Assembly: GCF_021347895.1 (NCBI RefSeq)
Contig: NC_067126.1
Coordinates: 35,042,482 to 35,106,481 of the forward strand
Length of the DNA stretch: 64,000 nucleotides
DNA from: Acanthochromis polyacanthus
Lineage: Eukaryota; Chordata; Actinopteri; Pomacentridae
Direction: 5' to 3'
The stretch's first letter is position 1. Each line of letters begins with the position of its first letter. Positions 40,301 through 58,779 of this stretch are shown here, in pieces. Under the pieces are notes generated by a model. The model did not search any database and was not told the DNA's origin. It was given only the letters and a program-made list of their open reading frames with translations. The translations under genes were made by a program, and so were the position numbers.

Positions 40301-41925
40301 TCTATTGATGGGGGTCAAACGGTGCAGAATCAACAAGTATAGCATGTATGCAGTCCTCAAAGGGGAGTTTACAATCAGCCTGCACACAAATGTGATTATT
40401 TGTGCCATTTTAATTTATTTATTCAGAAAGTTAGAAGGTTTTGGGGCAACAAAGACTCTAATGCAATTAGAGAAAAAGTTACAGAAACTAAAATATGAAA
40501 AAAAATCTTTTTTTTTGTTGATTAGATTGTAAGGTTCTGCTGTGATAAATGTCATATATGTCAATGCCTTGATGTCAGGATGTTCTATATGTCTGTAATA
40601 GTTTTTTCCCCTGGAATTTTCTGTTACAGCAACATGAGACCCACTTTTATGGACATCTTCAGCAATTAATTAACTCGTTAGTTGTCAGCTATTAAATTAA
40701 TAGATATTTTGATAATTGAGTAATCAGGTTCAGTATTTTTTTAAGAGCAAAAAGTCAAAAGTCTCTCATTCAAGCCTTTAAAAATTTAGCAATTTCTTTT
40801 CTCTTTACTCCTGTTAGAGGACAAGCAAATAAATATATAATTCCTGGCCAAAAAAACAACAAAACAAAAACAAAACATGCATGCCAGTCCCCTATTTGTT
40901 CATGAAATCATACAGTGAATGTGTCAAGACATTTCCACACCTCATCTTTGGCTTTTAGATGCACAAACTGGCATTTGTCATATTTTGTAGACCAAACAAC
41001 TAAATGATTATTTGAAAAACTAATTCATAGAATAATCACAATTGAAATAATCATTATGTGCAGCCACATTTTATATAAAATCACAGGAAATATTCTCTAA
41101 TCATTCAGTATTTAAAATGTAACTTGTCAAACAGAAAAGGGTCTTTAATAGAAATATAATTTCTGAATTATTTTCTTAATAATTTACTTCAAAATCACAG
41201 AGAAAAGATGAATAATACAATAGCAAAGCTGTCACAGATTTCAAGAGGAATTTCCTTGAAAGAATGTTCAATTTAAATTAAATTTGCACAAAACACAACT
41301 CAGGCTTTTGTTCCATGTTTTAATTATGTGTGTAGGATTTCTAAAATGTGTTGCAAAGCTGCAGAAATGCATCCATTAAATAGACTTTTCTCCTTCTAAG
41401 CATCCTGCAATGGATTTATTGAATCTCGTGGATCTTTGGTAAATAAATCTAGAAGCTGGGAAGTTAAAGCAGTTTTAGAAGCAGCTCAAACAGGCTGGAT
41501 GTCCGGTACCTGTCCGCAGAGAGCGCGGTGAGTGTGAACACGGAGACTCCCACCGAGGTGAGCTGGATGAAGGCGATCAGTTTGCAGCCCACTCGGCCGA
41601 ACAGCCACCGGTCCACCAGGTACTTGCTGGCGTCCACCGGGGCGCAGGTGACCAGCAGCAACAGGTCCCCCAGAGCCAGGCTGGACAGGAACAGGTTGGG
41701 CACCGTGCGCATGGACCTCACCTGCAGACACGTCTTCATCAGGGTGACATTTCCAACCAGACCTACGATGATGATGAGACCATAAACGGCGGCGATCCCG
41801 ATGCCCGGGAGCCAGATGTTGTACCGCTGCTGCTCTTCTGCTGAGTCCCGAAACGCTCCGGAGACATTTGGGGGGAAAGTGCTGCTGTCCTCGGTGGTCA
41901 GGATGAGCGGATCCTCCAGAGACAT
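34355..41925 (-). CDS. grpr: Gastrin-releasing peptide (bombesin) receptor
   Basis: A Gq-coupled seven-helix receptor of the plasma membrane. Three exons join in frame to 360 residues (human 384): 41925-41510, 37761-37410, 34669-34355, with GT-AG introns at the same places as human GRPR (first junction inside the DR/Y arginine codon). Visible motifs: N-terminal glycosylation sequon (NVS at 20), DRY 138-140, the conserved extracellular cysteines 114 and 197, CWLP 277-280, Arg288 (equivalent to the ligand-binding arginine of human GRPR), NPFALY 319-324 and paired cysteines 340-341 for palmitoylation. CAPVDAS and CAPYP favour GRPR over NMBR and BRS3. The tail is shorter than in human and ends ITTV, which fits a class I PDZ-binding motif. 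Gene order with piga and lancl3 matches an Xp-derived block and supports the call. Confidence 0.95.
34861..34952. mobile_element. piggyBac-like TTAA MITE, complete 92-bp copy
   Basis: Starts TTAACCTTTTGATGCACAAC and ends TTATGCATCAAAGGGTTAA, so it has inverted ends beginning CCYTTTGATGCA flanked by TTAA on both sides, the target of piggyBac-type transposases. The inner ATGGGTCAAAA/TTTTGAC blocks are also inverted. It lies in grpr intron 2. A related degraded copy is at 24283. Confidence 0.8.
36715..37165 (-). mobile_element. Possible decayed DNA-transposon 5' region
   Basis: G+C-rich compared with the rest of grpr intron 2, containing AGGGGCGGGGCAAC and, on the minus strand, a short frame starting [17 protein letters not shown]. 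The charged start followed by KRKR-type sequence resembles the beginning of fish transposase-like genes, but I cannot assign a family and no further domain follows. Confidence 0.3.
37930..38603 (-). mobile_element. L2-type LINE, 3' part (interrupted copy)
   Basis: The minus strand reads the C-terminal reverse-transcriptase region ([19 protein letters not shown], a decayed version of the usual LGV.LDSSLSF motif). On the plus strand ACAGGGAGCCAGTGGAGTTG and neighbouring sequence are a common teleost repeat. The copy continues at 39411 after an inserted solo LTR. Confidence 0.7.
38604..39410 (+). mobile_element. Solo LTR (807 bp) nested in a LINE
   Basis: Begins TGTTAC and ends GTAACA (perfect inverted ends). 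The 5-bp target TAGGC is duplicated at 38599-38603 and 39411-39415, and the LINE reads on when the LTR and one TAGGC are removed. Inside are a TATA-like CTATATA (about 38874) and AATAAA (about 39329), in the right order for a plus-oriented LTR. No internal retrotransposon part is present, so it arose by LTR-LTR recombination. Family not determined; a diverged copy lies at 28302-29104. Confidence 0.88.
39411..39690 (-). mobile_element. L2-type LINE, reverse-transcriptase core (interrupted copy)
   Basis: The minus strand reads [19 protein letters not shown] and [11 protein letters not shown], the fingers/palm and catalytic YADD motifs of a LINE reverse transcriptase, ending at SSLNNCL where the solo LTR begins. 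It is the 5'-ward part of the copy whose 3' part is at 37930-38603. Dead fragment in grpr intron 1. Confidence 0.85.
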
Positions 41926-41979
41926 AGCAGCTGAGGACAGATGTGTCCAGTGTCATCTCTGCTCAGCCTTTCTGGCCGC

Positions 41980-41985
41980 TTTATA
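41980..41985 (-). promoter_or_regulatory. grpr: grpr TATA box
   Basis: The minus strand reads GTTTATAAAGCGG, with TATAAA about 55 bp before the start codon. It implies a transcription start near 41950 and a 5' UTR of only some 25-30 nt. A TATA promoter fits a tissue-restricted receptor gene. Confidence 0.6.
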
Positions 41986-42424
41986 AACTACATTCCCTCC
42001 TGCTGGTTCGTGCGTCACTCCAGCACTGATGGAGGTAATATCTACAGGCTGATCAGAACACATACAGCCCCTATAGAATATCTACAACCCATGAAACAGT
42101 CATTTTTACGACTGTCTAACATTCAGTTATAGCTATTTTTATTTCGGCTTTAATTTAAAAAAAAAAAACAATTAACCAAAAAAAGTGAAACTACATTTCT
42201 ACAAAGAGTGCCGATTAACTCAAAAAATTAAATGTAAATTAACTGATTGCAAGTATTTGATTCAGGAGCAAAACTGTAACTTTAAATGAAAAGAAAAAAT
42301 CTCAGAGGAAGCTTTCTTCTGTGAAATACCTGAAAACAAAAAAGGATCAAATGCTAAAATAGAAATTCTCTGAAGTTAAAGATTAAACATTAAAGTTGAG
42401 CCAACTTAGAAAATAAGTAGGAAT

Positions 42425-43440
42425 AAAAAAGAGACTAGTGAAGGAGGCCACCAAGACACCTATGATGCCACTGAAGGAGCTATAAGCTTCAGTGGCTCAG
42501 ATGGAAGAAACTGTGTATACAAGAAATTTTTCTTCACCAGTGAAAGCTTTATAGAAAAGTGGCAAAGAAACTGTTGAATAAAGCTCATATTAAATCTAGA
42601 GTTCACCAGAAGGCATGTGGGAGATTCTGAAGTCAACTGGAAGATGGGTCTTTGGCCTGATGAGACCAAAAGTGAGCTTTTTTGGCCACCAGACTATAGG
42701 CCTTCATCGTAAACATACCAGCCCCACTGTGAAGCACGGTGGTGGCAGCATCATAATGTGCAGATGCTTCTTGGCAGCAGGAACTGGAAGGCTTGTAAAG
42801 GTAGAGGATAAAATGAATGCAGTCAAGTATAAGGAAACCTTGGAGGACAATGGACAACATAATACATTCTGCATGAAAACTGCAACTTGAGAGAGGATTA
42901 GTTCTCCAGCAACACATTAACCCGAGGCATACAGCCACATAGAAATGGTTGTTCACTCTGGATCCTTGTGCAATCTGACAGAGTGAGTAGTTTTGTAAGA
43001 AGCATGTGGTTTAAATTGGAGTGACATGATGTACAAGGCTGAGACATAATCACAAACACAGGTTAGTGCTGTCATTTTGGCCCGAAGTGCATCTACTGAA
43101 TTCTAACCTAAAGAGGTGAATGCGTATGCAAGTAGTTATTATGCGTTTTATTTATTATTTAATTTCTGTTGCTTTGTAGAAATTGCCTTTACTTTGACAC
43201 AAAAGAGTCTCTTTTTGCTTGTCAGAAAGCCCCATTGAATGATCATGATTCAGTGTTGCGAAGGAATAAAAGGGTAACATTTGCCAGGGTGGAAATGTTC
43301 TCTAGGTACTGCAGTTCTTTGAGGCTGTCAGAATCACCTTGTTTCCTACTGAGAGGCTGAGGAGCTCCTTGCTGTGTTAGATATAATTTAGTAGGTATTG
43401 AGAAATGTTCACAGATTTCCTGACCCCTTCAGTGTATAAT
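42425..43440 (+). mobile_element. Degraded Tc1/mariner-type transposon
   Basis: Recognisable transposase-gene pieces in order: GGAGGCCACCAAGACACCTA, AGAAGGCATGTGGGAGATTC, GGTCTTTGGCCTGATGAGAC and GTGAAGCACGGTGGTGGCAG, the last coding the VKHGGGS motif of Tc1 transposases. A 3' arm follows with GACAAAAGAGTC-like sequence. Stops and deletions break the frame throughout. Belongs to the same family as the fragment at 30960. Confidence 0.8.
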
Positions 43441-43559
43441 AGCAGCAAATATGGATAGCACATAAAATAAACTCCAATTTATGCAAAAGAAAATCTCTAA
43501 ATTTCTTCTAAAGAGGCCCCATTGCTGGAAAATTTGTATCAAACGGTGTTAATCTAAGG

Positions 43560-44200
43560 TCCATTTTTATCTTCTAGGTCTCCAAACAAGGATGAAGTCT
43601 CCTTCCTCTATTACACACAAATACATTCATCCTAAACTGCCTCCTGGAGGTGAAATACTGGATCGCAAAAGACCATCTTCATCTGAATGACAATGAGTTG
43701 AAAGTGATTGTTTTTGGTTGTCCCCAACAAAAATACAGCCATCAGCAGCCTCTTAATCCCATGAACAGAAAAGCTCTTCCCATGTCAGGAATGCTGGGGT
43801 TGTTTCTTGTTCAGCACTGAAATCTTACAAACAGATTAACTCCGTGGTAAATGGGTGCTAATTTCAACTGAGGAACACTGCAAAAGTGAAATCCATCCTC
43901 TGTCTAAATGACATGAAGACTGTGAACACTGCATTTATCCCATCAAGGCTAGATTACTCTTTATCTCGTCTGCAGCTGCTGACTTTAACCGGCAGCATCC
44001 CTGCACAGACTACCTATAAAATATTAATATAAGTAAGTAAAGTAATAATATTTTATTTGTTTGTAGAGCCATGCATGGGTTGGCACCTGGATACATTTCT
44101 GACCTTCTCTTCCTCCTACTCTACTTCCATGTGTCTTAGATCCTCAAAACTGTTCTTTTTAACTTTTCTACAATGAAGGTTGGTGGGAGATCAGATTGTA
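43560..44200 (+). pseudogene. Decayed LINE reverse-transcriptase C-terminal region
   Basis: In shifting plus-strand frames, traces of the L2/Rex-type motif series can be read: FQLRNTAKV, an SRLDYS segment and KALHGLAPGYISDLL. Many frameshifts; clearly dead. Confidence 0.55.
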
Positions 44201-44282
44201 TTAAATCATGCTTTATGCTGTAATTAAACATGACTTAACTGAAAAGCTGCAACTCAACAGATATATGAAAAATCAAGCCATT

Positions 44283-44640
44283 CATAGTGGTTTTGTATAT
44301 GTATTCTTCATCTGGTCCAACTTTTAACTGAAGCTTATGCTTACACTGAGACAGATATTTAATAAAAAAAAATAAGAAGTGAAAGAAATGTTATGTCCTG
44401 AATAGAATTTCAATAACATTTCTTCCAATTTCAGATAAGAAACTGGGAGTTTCTCAGTTTGTTTAGGCAAATCATTAATTTGCAAATTTACTAGTGGTGT
44501 ACCTCAAGGCTCCACTCTAGGTCCAATCTTCTTTTCATTATACATGCTGCCACATTTAAGAAAACTGGCATTCCTTTTCCTGTACATCATCTGTTTTGCA
44601 GATGATGTACAGCTCTATCTATCAAAGCTCTTTCTATCTA
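44283..44640 (+). pseudogene. LINE reverse-transcriptase fragment (copy A of a local duplication)
   Basis: Codes TSGVPQGSTLGPILFSLYML and CFADDVQLYLS, the core RT motifs, with an insertion between them. The stretch 44320-44535 is repeated in diverged form at 45045-45235. Confidence 0.65.
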
Positions 44641-44695
44641 TCACAGCTCTCTATCTATCAAAGCTCTCTCTATCTCCCAGCTCTATCTCCCAAAG
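44622..44695. repeat. Minisatellite of CTCTATCTATCAAAG units
   Basis: Several imperfect copies of a roughly 20-bp unit (CTCTATCTATCAAAG and CTCTATCTCCCAAAG variants) extending from the end of the RT fragment. Confidence 0.7.
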
Positions 44696-44724
44696 AAAGG
44701 TAAAAGCAAAGACTCAGTGCACAC

Positions 44725-45040
44725 TTTGTTGGACTGCGTAAAAGACATCTTTTTGCAGCCGTTTCTTGTCTTTTTGGAGTCAGTTTGTGGTCAGTTTGTC
44801 ATCTTTTGTGATTACTTCCTGTCTTCTTCATGTCTTGTGCATTCTTTTACAGCCTGTGATTGTCTTTTTGAGGTCAGCTTGTTTTTCGCTGTGGTCATTT
44901 CATATGTGTTTATGGTCATTGGGCATCTCTTTGCATTTAAGATGGTTGTTTTGTGTCTCTTTGTGATTGTTTGAATTTCGTCAGTCATGTCAAACTACTT
45001 CTCTGACTAAAGGGACCATGTGGCCTGTTTGTCTTCTGTT
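44725..45040 (+). repeat. Dispersed TTGTGTCTTTTTG-type repeat, copy 1
   Basis: A low-complexity GT/T-rich segment (TTTGTGGTCAGTTTGTCATC, ATCTCTTTGCATTTAAGATG) ending AAAGGGACCATGTGGCCTGT. It matches 47390-47757 along most of its length. The frames with Phe/Val/Cys-rich products in it are translations of the repeat. Confidence 0.75.
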
Positions 45041-45044
45041 GAAG

Positions 45045-45240
45045 CTTATGTTTACACTACAGACAACTATTTTTAAAAATTCAGAACTGAAGCAGATTAC
45101 ATGTCCTGGACCTGGATATAACATTTCTTTCAGTTGTAGATAAGAAATTAGGAGCTTCTCAGGCCGCTTGGGCAAATTATTAATTTGCAAATTTACTTCT
45201 GGTATACCTTAAGGCTCTATTCTAGGCCCAATCTTAACCT
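45045..45240 (+). repeat. LINE fragment, copy B of the local duplication
   Basis: Repeats the order of 44320-44535: GAAGCTTATG, ATGTCCTG, AACATTTC, AATTATTAATTTGCAAATTT, then AAGGCTCTATTCTAGGCCCA, again from an RT gene (VPQGS...LGPI), here with a stop in the motif. Confidence 0.65.
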
Positions 45241-47390
45241 TAATCTGTTTGTCTCTCCGTGTGCAATATTACACAACAACTGATTTGGATGATATTTTCA
45301 GGGAAGGTCAGAAACGACACAGGGACCACCTCATTAGATTCTGGCAGTGATGTGGCTTACAGTTGTTGAGGATTTCTGTATCATTGCAAGATAGTGTCAC
45401 AACATCACTATCACTATGACAACAAGTGAAAGCTACAGCTGACGATCACATGATTGTGATCCTACTACAAATCCACTGCTGCAGACTTACTGGAAATGAT
45501 ACAAGGAACAATTGATTAAATTGTGGGGGTGTTTCTGAGTCCCATCAATTCTTGCCGCCCGCTACATATTTAGGTCACGCGATTCGTTATCCATACAAAA
45601 TGTACACATGCATAACACACACCTGTGCTAAGTGCAAGGTAATTTTGTTTGTGGGTACATCTATACTAAATGGCCACATTCTGTGTTGCATGGTTTCTGA
45701 TCATCAATAACTCATATAAACAAATGCTGCATTTCTACAAAAACATTCTGTATTTGTAACAATGCCATATGGGGGAATGAACAGCCTTGGTGGAGTACTG
45801 TGCCCTCTGTGTGCTTTTCTTGTTATTTTTCACTTGGAAGTCTCATATACATACAAGCCTGACAGTAACTCTATCTGATACTAACTGATTTTGATGAAGA
45901 CAGATTTCTCAAATCTCATTTTTATGCAGAAGAAACATGTTACATTGGGACTACATTCAAAAAGTGAACCACAGAAACAAATCACTCTATAAATGTGTGC
46001 TGTTTTTGAGAGAAACATTGAAAAAAAAGTAAAGTTGTCCTTTAAATGCAAGCTTGTTCTCAGTTGTTTACCCTGTAAGTACAATACCAGCTGTGAACGT
46101 CCTCATTTTTTACTCTGGTTTGACGTGTAAATGTTGGTAAAGAGGTCAAATTACATTTAATGGTGTTTAATTAAAAAGCAACTCCTAACTTTTCAGCTGC
46201 TACACATAGAATCTGTTGCTTTATGACGGCTCAGTGAAGGAGGAGGGCAGCTTTTATCAGCCCTCGGCGAGGTGTCCTTGGCATTCTCCTTCTTTTCTTC
46301 GCCGTGTAAGTTAAGGTTAGACTTTTCAAACTTTTCTGTTTGCAGTTAGTCACCAGCAAACTTTTCACCTACACATCCTCTGAGGTCCCTGGATCTCATG
46401 CTGGAGTCATATAGAGGCATTAGTCTCTGGAGCATCAGATGGGTCCAGCTGAGTCCCCAATTATTTTCTAATATAAATGCAAATTGAGTTTTGTTGTATC
46501 AGTGCAGCAGAAAAGACAGATGAAAATGGACCTCTTGGAGTTGGACTTCAACCATTCTAATTTTCCAGACTCTTCTGTCGTTGAAATCCGAGAACTTCAC
46601 TCCAAATTGCCAAACGAGTTTTCAAAGAACAGAGCGGATGCAGCTCTGGTAATTCTCAAGAGCTTTTACCCTTCAAATGTGTATAATTTTTCTGCTAAGA
46701 CTTGGGGAAAATGGACATCAAAGAAAAACAGCTATTTGCACTTGAGCCCGGCTTTGATCTGAACTCACAAACAGGAACCATCTCCAGAAGCTCATAGTGG
46801 TTTCCTGTACTAGCTAGTTGGGGCAAATGTGGGTCTCAGAGCTCTGAGTGCAACTGCAGCCACTTATAGTCTCTGTTGATGCTGAAGTCAAGACTTTTTC
46901 ATATGTCTTTCTCTGAAAATTAATAACAGAATGCTTTTGCTTCTGTTCAGTTGTCTTTTGATTTGCTTTGTCTTGTTTCTGCAGAAAAACAAGTGGACTG
47001 AGTGCTCCGACATTTAATTAGCTCTGCACTCATGAGATGATCTTTGCTTCCATATTCACATCCTCATGGCATTAATCATCTTTTTTTTAAATCTCTCTCA
47101 TTCCAAGTTTCAAATGAAAATGTTCAAAGCTTCACAGTCACAATCCCAGCTCAGATAACCACTTAGATCATCTTGGATATGGCACACAGTGTGATACAGC
47201 TGATACATATCACCTGTAATAACTGATTATTTAATGTGTTTCTTGGTTCAACTCTAGCAGTGTCGCTTTAATCTAGAGCATTATTGCGTGTTTCAGTTAA
47301 AATTGTCTGTAAAACTGTCTGGAATGTGTGAGTGAACATCCCTAACATATCCCTGTGCGTTTCTTAAAATATTTTTTGTGCTTGTGGGTT
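45240..47390. other. Intergenic DNA without recognised genes
   Basis: No exon with homology was seen on either strand. A 92-codon frame from 46484 has no recognised domain and no clear splice context. Treated as non-coding. Confidence 0.45.
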
Positions 47391-47757
47391 GTCTTTTTGA
47401 AGGTCATTTTTGCATCTTTTGTGGTTATGTTGCATATTTTTGCAGCTTTTTCTTGTCTTTTGGGGTCAGTTTGTAGATTGATTTGTGTCTTTTTGTGCAG
47501 TCTTGTGGTAATTTGTCATCTTTTGTGATCACTTTACATCTTCTTCGGGCCTTGTGCAACTTTTTACAGCCTGTGATTGTCTTTTTGAGGTCAGTTTGCT
47601 TCTTGCTGGGGTGATTTCATATGTGTTAGTGGTCATTGGACATCTCTTTGCATTCAAGATGGTTGTTTTGTGTCTCTGTGATTATTTGAATGAATTTCTT
47701 CAATCATGTCAAACTACTTCTCTGATTAAAGGGACCACATGGCCTGTTGTCTTCTGA
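47390..47757 (+). repeat. Dispersed TTGTGTCTTTTTG-type repeat, copy 2
   Basis: Diverged copy of 44725-45040, sharing ACAGCCTGTGATTGTCTTTT, TTTGAGGTCAG and GGGACCACATGGCCTGTTGT. Same orientation, about 2.7 kb away. Confidence 0.75.
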
Positions 47758-48334
47758 TGAATTCAGCACCTCGGACAGCAGCCGGCTGAGCTGCAGCTTT
47801 TTGTCGCCACCCAGTGGTGAAGACGATGAACTGACAGAACAAAGGAGAATTAGTTGAGACTTTAATGAATTTCAGAATATTTGAGGAAGTGGTGCAAGTG
47901 GGAAACATGCAAAAACCAACAACAACAACCACATTTACACAATGATAATGAGAGTCATGCTGATATTTGTTGGAATTTTCTAGTTTGAGTTGAACACTGT
48001 GTTGCTATGGCAACCATAGTGACACAGTTTCACAGCACATTGCTATTAAAGATCACAATATTGCGCTTTTTTTTCCACTTATCTCTTCTTAAATGCTTGT
48101 GTAGAAGCCATCATCCCATAAGAACCATTTTATTATCTTGGCAAAGTCAAATAGCTGACGATGTTTTTTTCCCCCTGAGAGGCAAATGATTGCACAGCGG
48201 GCAGTAGCCACATGATCCAAACTATTACAACAAAAACAAAATTAATGCAATATTTTAAAAGTAATATTGAATTATATACTTTCGCCTTGCTTATACAAAA
48301 TCCCCGGTTTACTTCCCAGCCTTTCTGGTGTAAT

Positions 48335-48399
48335 AGGTATAAAGTGCCCCGGTCAGAGTATGCCCCGGGGTATGCTCTGACCTAGGGCACTTTATACCT
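48335..48399. repeat. 65-nt near-perfect palindrome
   Basis: Left arm AGGTATAAAGTGCCC / GGTCAGAGTATGCCCC meets its reverse complement GGGGTATGCTCTGACC / GGGCACTTTATACCT with no loop, two substitutions and one indel. As single strand it would fold into a hairpin of about 30 bp. Origin unknown; possibly a MITE core. Confidence 0.85.
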
Positions 48400-48882
48400 G
48401 TTGACACATAAAGATTAAGCATTTTAAACTCTTAACTGACAAGTTACTTAGGGTTTTTGTTACAAAGAGGTATGCTCAGGAGGCATTATGAAAGAACATA
48501 ATTAAGCCAATTACAATGAAAATAGTTCAAATAAAAGGAAAAACTGGATTAAAAACAAAGAAAAATGTAAGCAAAACATTATAAAAGAACATTCACATTG
48601 GTTAGTGTTGCTTTCAATTGTTTCCGTATAACAGATTTCAGTATCACTTTGTATTTTCTTTGATTTGTTCTTAAACTAAGACTGACTTGATCTGTGTGTA
48701 ACAGACCAAAGTATACTTTACTTAGCTCAATTTATACCCGAGGGCTGAAATAGCCTAGCCCAGAATATACTCTTCCTGGCTAAAATACATCCCATGTAAT
48801 ATGGGATTACATCAATCAGATTAATTGTATCTTAATTTAAGTACCAGTCAATGCAATTAAATCAAGCATTTTAGGCAAAATA

Positions 48883-48931
48883 GGGCTGTGCAGTGACTCA
48901 GTGGTTAACACTGTTGCCTTGCAGCTACATC
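48883..48931 (+). repeat. Fragment of a common teleost repeat (GTGGTTAACACTGTTGCCT end)
   Basis: GCTGTGCAGTGACTCAGTGG followed by TTAACACTGTTGCCTTGCAG is one end of the repeat whose other end lies at 58115-58410. Confidence 0.6.
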
Positions 48932-49359
48932 CAGCAACACACCAAGACAAAACCAACACACTGAGCAGCGTTGGATATGCAGCACCATGCAGCGAGGAGT
49001 GCACAGGCTGTGTATTTATAGACACTAAACTCAACAACTTAACACGAAACTCAGTAGTCCACCTGCATCTAAAGGATGAAGGAGGCTTATTTGGATGTTC
49101 ACATTCTGGACTGAGCAGACAGATGTTTAAAGAGGGGGAGTTCAGGAATCCTTCAATGTTAAATGGACCAGATATCTTTAACTCAATATATACTCACGTT
49201 TGAAGAGAATCCTCAGAATTGATGCTGGCAGTGCTCACATCACCGTGCTGCTCATTGTATCACTTCTCCTGATATCAGTAAACTTTATTCTCAGAATAAA
49301 CCGTCTGAGTCTGCAGAGAGTCTCTGAATCTGCCTACTCGTTTGTCGCAGAATTTCCCT

Positions 49360-49550
49360 AACAAGGCCTATTTCCAGCAACCATCACTCCTATGTTCCAA
49401 TACTGCATTGTGTTAGCTAATAGTGTTGAAAGCATAATAGATGATTAGAAAACCGTTGTGCAGTTATGTTAGCACATGAATAAAAGTGGGGGTTTCATGG
49501 AGAACATGAAATTATCTGTGTGACCACAAACGTTTGAGCGGTGGTATAGC
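49360..49550 (-). mobile_element. Non-autonomous Tc1-type element fragment
   Basis: GCAACCATCACTCCTATGTT, TGTGTTAGCTAATA and GTTGTGCAGTTATGTTAGCA form the interior of a fish Tc1-type MITE in reverse orientation, ending in the terminal motif GTGACCACAAACGTTTGAGC. Confidence 0.7.
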
Positions 49551-49552
49551 TG

Positions 49553-49655
49553 AGATAAGACAAGCCTTTATTAACCCCACAGTGGGGAAATTTGCAGCAT
49601 TACATAAGCCAAAGAAGGTGCAAACATTTAGGAAATGTCAAAGTTATTTTGTGCA
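49553..49655 (+). repeat. Dispersed repeat (GATAAGACAAGCCTTTATTAA type), copy 1
   Basis: AGACAAGCCTTTATTAACCC, CACAGTGGGGAAATTTGCAG and GTGCAAACATTTAGGAAATG match 51103-51195 closely. Confidence 0.7.
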
Positions 49656-50334
49656 TTTAAGATTTCAAAACACATGAATCAACTACAACAAAAAAGTAGA
49701 GATAAGATAACATCGAATTAAAAACCTGAGTCAGACTCTCCTGCAGGTTATTCAAGGTTGAAAGTTGAACAACTGGGTTTAGTTCACAAACAGCCGGTAC
49801 TATAATCCAGTCGTTTGAGTGTATATGATAAGAGACCACAATAAAGACAGCAATTAAGTTATACCATTAAGGAGGTAAAAAAAACAAAACAAAGAGAGCT
49901 AAATAAACAAATAAAACCAAGTGTTTGTCACGGCTCACAGGAAGTTGAGTGTGATAATTATGTCCTGGAACAAACTTTATCTGCAGTGATAAATAGTGCA
50001 GAGTTGACAGTCACTATAATCCAACATTCTGTCACTGGGGTTGTGGTAATCTTAAGAGTTTAAGGGGAATGCCTGACTGAGATTACGGTCCAATATGGAG
50101 ACGACTTGTCTGCTCCGTAATGTCAGACTAAACCATATCTAATCATAACCAAGTTGTGTTTTTATTACAGCATTTGTCTTTGCAGCATCAGGGTCATATT
50201 AGGGACAGAGAGGGCCTGAATGAGCTCCCAGCCTCATTTTGGGAGAAGTAAACAGGAACAGGGGTAAAAGGTGATAACCTGTAGGACAATCTAAGCTGGT
50301 CTATAGGTTCTACTACTTGACTTAGCCCACGTGT

Positions 50335-50805
50335 TGTCCTACACGTCAAAAGTGACCCGATTTAAAGTTTGAAAATGTGGGAAAAAAGTATATTTTCACA
50401 GTGAAACTTCTGATGTCCACATTTTCAGCATTTTTGGGAAATCTTTGAACATTTTTTTGGTGGAAATAAAGAAATGCTAAAAGTGTTTCTTAAAAACATT
50501 CGCATATTTTAAAACAATTTTTCTGTGAATGTTCTTAAAGAAAATATCAGAAGTTTTACGGATAATATGTAATCACTTTAGACGTGTTTAGGATTTTTTT
50601 GGAAGATTTTCACTCATTTTATGAAAATATTTACAAGAATTTTCTGGCCAAAGTGGAGGGATTTTTTAAAAAATAAAACTTTTAAGGAATTATTGGAATT
50701 TTCTTCCTGAAGGTTTTGCAAATTTCCAGAAATTTGGGGATTTTTTTTGCAGAATTTTATTTTTTTAATTCATTTTTTTTTTAAGTGAAGACAACAAGGG
50801 GGCTA
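50335..50805 (+). mobile_element. Dispersed MITE-like repeat, about 470 bp
   Basis: Begins near CACGTCAAAAGTGACCCGAT; contains CACAGTGAAACTTCTGATGT and a long TTTT/AAAA-rich interior (GGAATTTTCTTCCTGAAGGT), and ends near GTGAAGACAACAAGGGGGCT. A reverse-orientation fragment lies at 4010-4135. No coding capacity. Confidence 0.6.
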
Positions 50806-50879
50806 AGGTGGCTGGAGTTGATAGATGCAACCTGCATGATATTCTGGGATGTCTTCAGCTAACAGCTACGAGGAAATAC

Positions 50880-51102
50880 CTCAATAAGGAGAAAGAGAGT
50901 CATTTTTCCTTCACGTTCCTCTGTACCCCTATGTAGATATTCCATTAAAAATCAGCTGTTTCCAGCTAGAACAGTCAATTACCACATTAACAATGTCTAC
51001 ACTGGATTTATCATTCATTTAATGTGATCTCGATTGAAAAAAAATGCTTTTCTTCAAAAAAAAAAGGACATTTCTAAGTGACCCCAAACTTTTGAGCGGT
51101 CA
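50880..51102 (+). mobile_element. Non-autonomous Tc1-type element, 3' part
   Basis: CCCCTATGTAGATATTCCAT, ACCACATTAACAATGTCTAC and the terminal motif AGTGACCCCAAACTTTTGAG identify the 3' end of a very common fish Tc1-type MITE. Related copies are at 49360 and 63150. Confidence 0.75.
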
Positions 51103-51200
51103 TGAGATAAGATAAGCCTCTATTAATCCCACAGTGGAAATTTGCAATGTTACAGCAGCAGAAGTAGGTGCAAACATTTAGGAAATGTTGTACAAAAATA
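51103..51200 (+). repeat. Dispersed repeat (GATAAGATAAGCCTCTATTAA type), copy 2
   Basis: Same sequence as 49553-49655 and, as there, lying directly against the end of a Tc1-type element. Confidence 0.7.
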
Positions 51201-51403
51201 AACCAAAATGTACACGTGTACTCACTATAACAACAGTATCTTGTAAATGATTCTGCTGATTCTGCTGCAAACCAAATAAATCCTCCAATGAGTGTGTTTT
51301 AAGGTGATTTTTTTTTTAATGAATTGTGAGCCTGTACCTGTAGAGTGTGAGGTAACAGGATGTGGAAGCTGTGTTTTGTTTTTTCTACAGACATCAGGGC
51401 TGA

Positions 51404-58779
<7,376 letters not shown>

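Noticed and set aside
44717..44974. Phe/Val/Cys-rich frame that could look like a membrane protein
   Set aside because: It is a reading of a TTGTGTCTTTTTG-type repeat, duplicated at 47554-47757.
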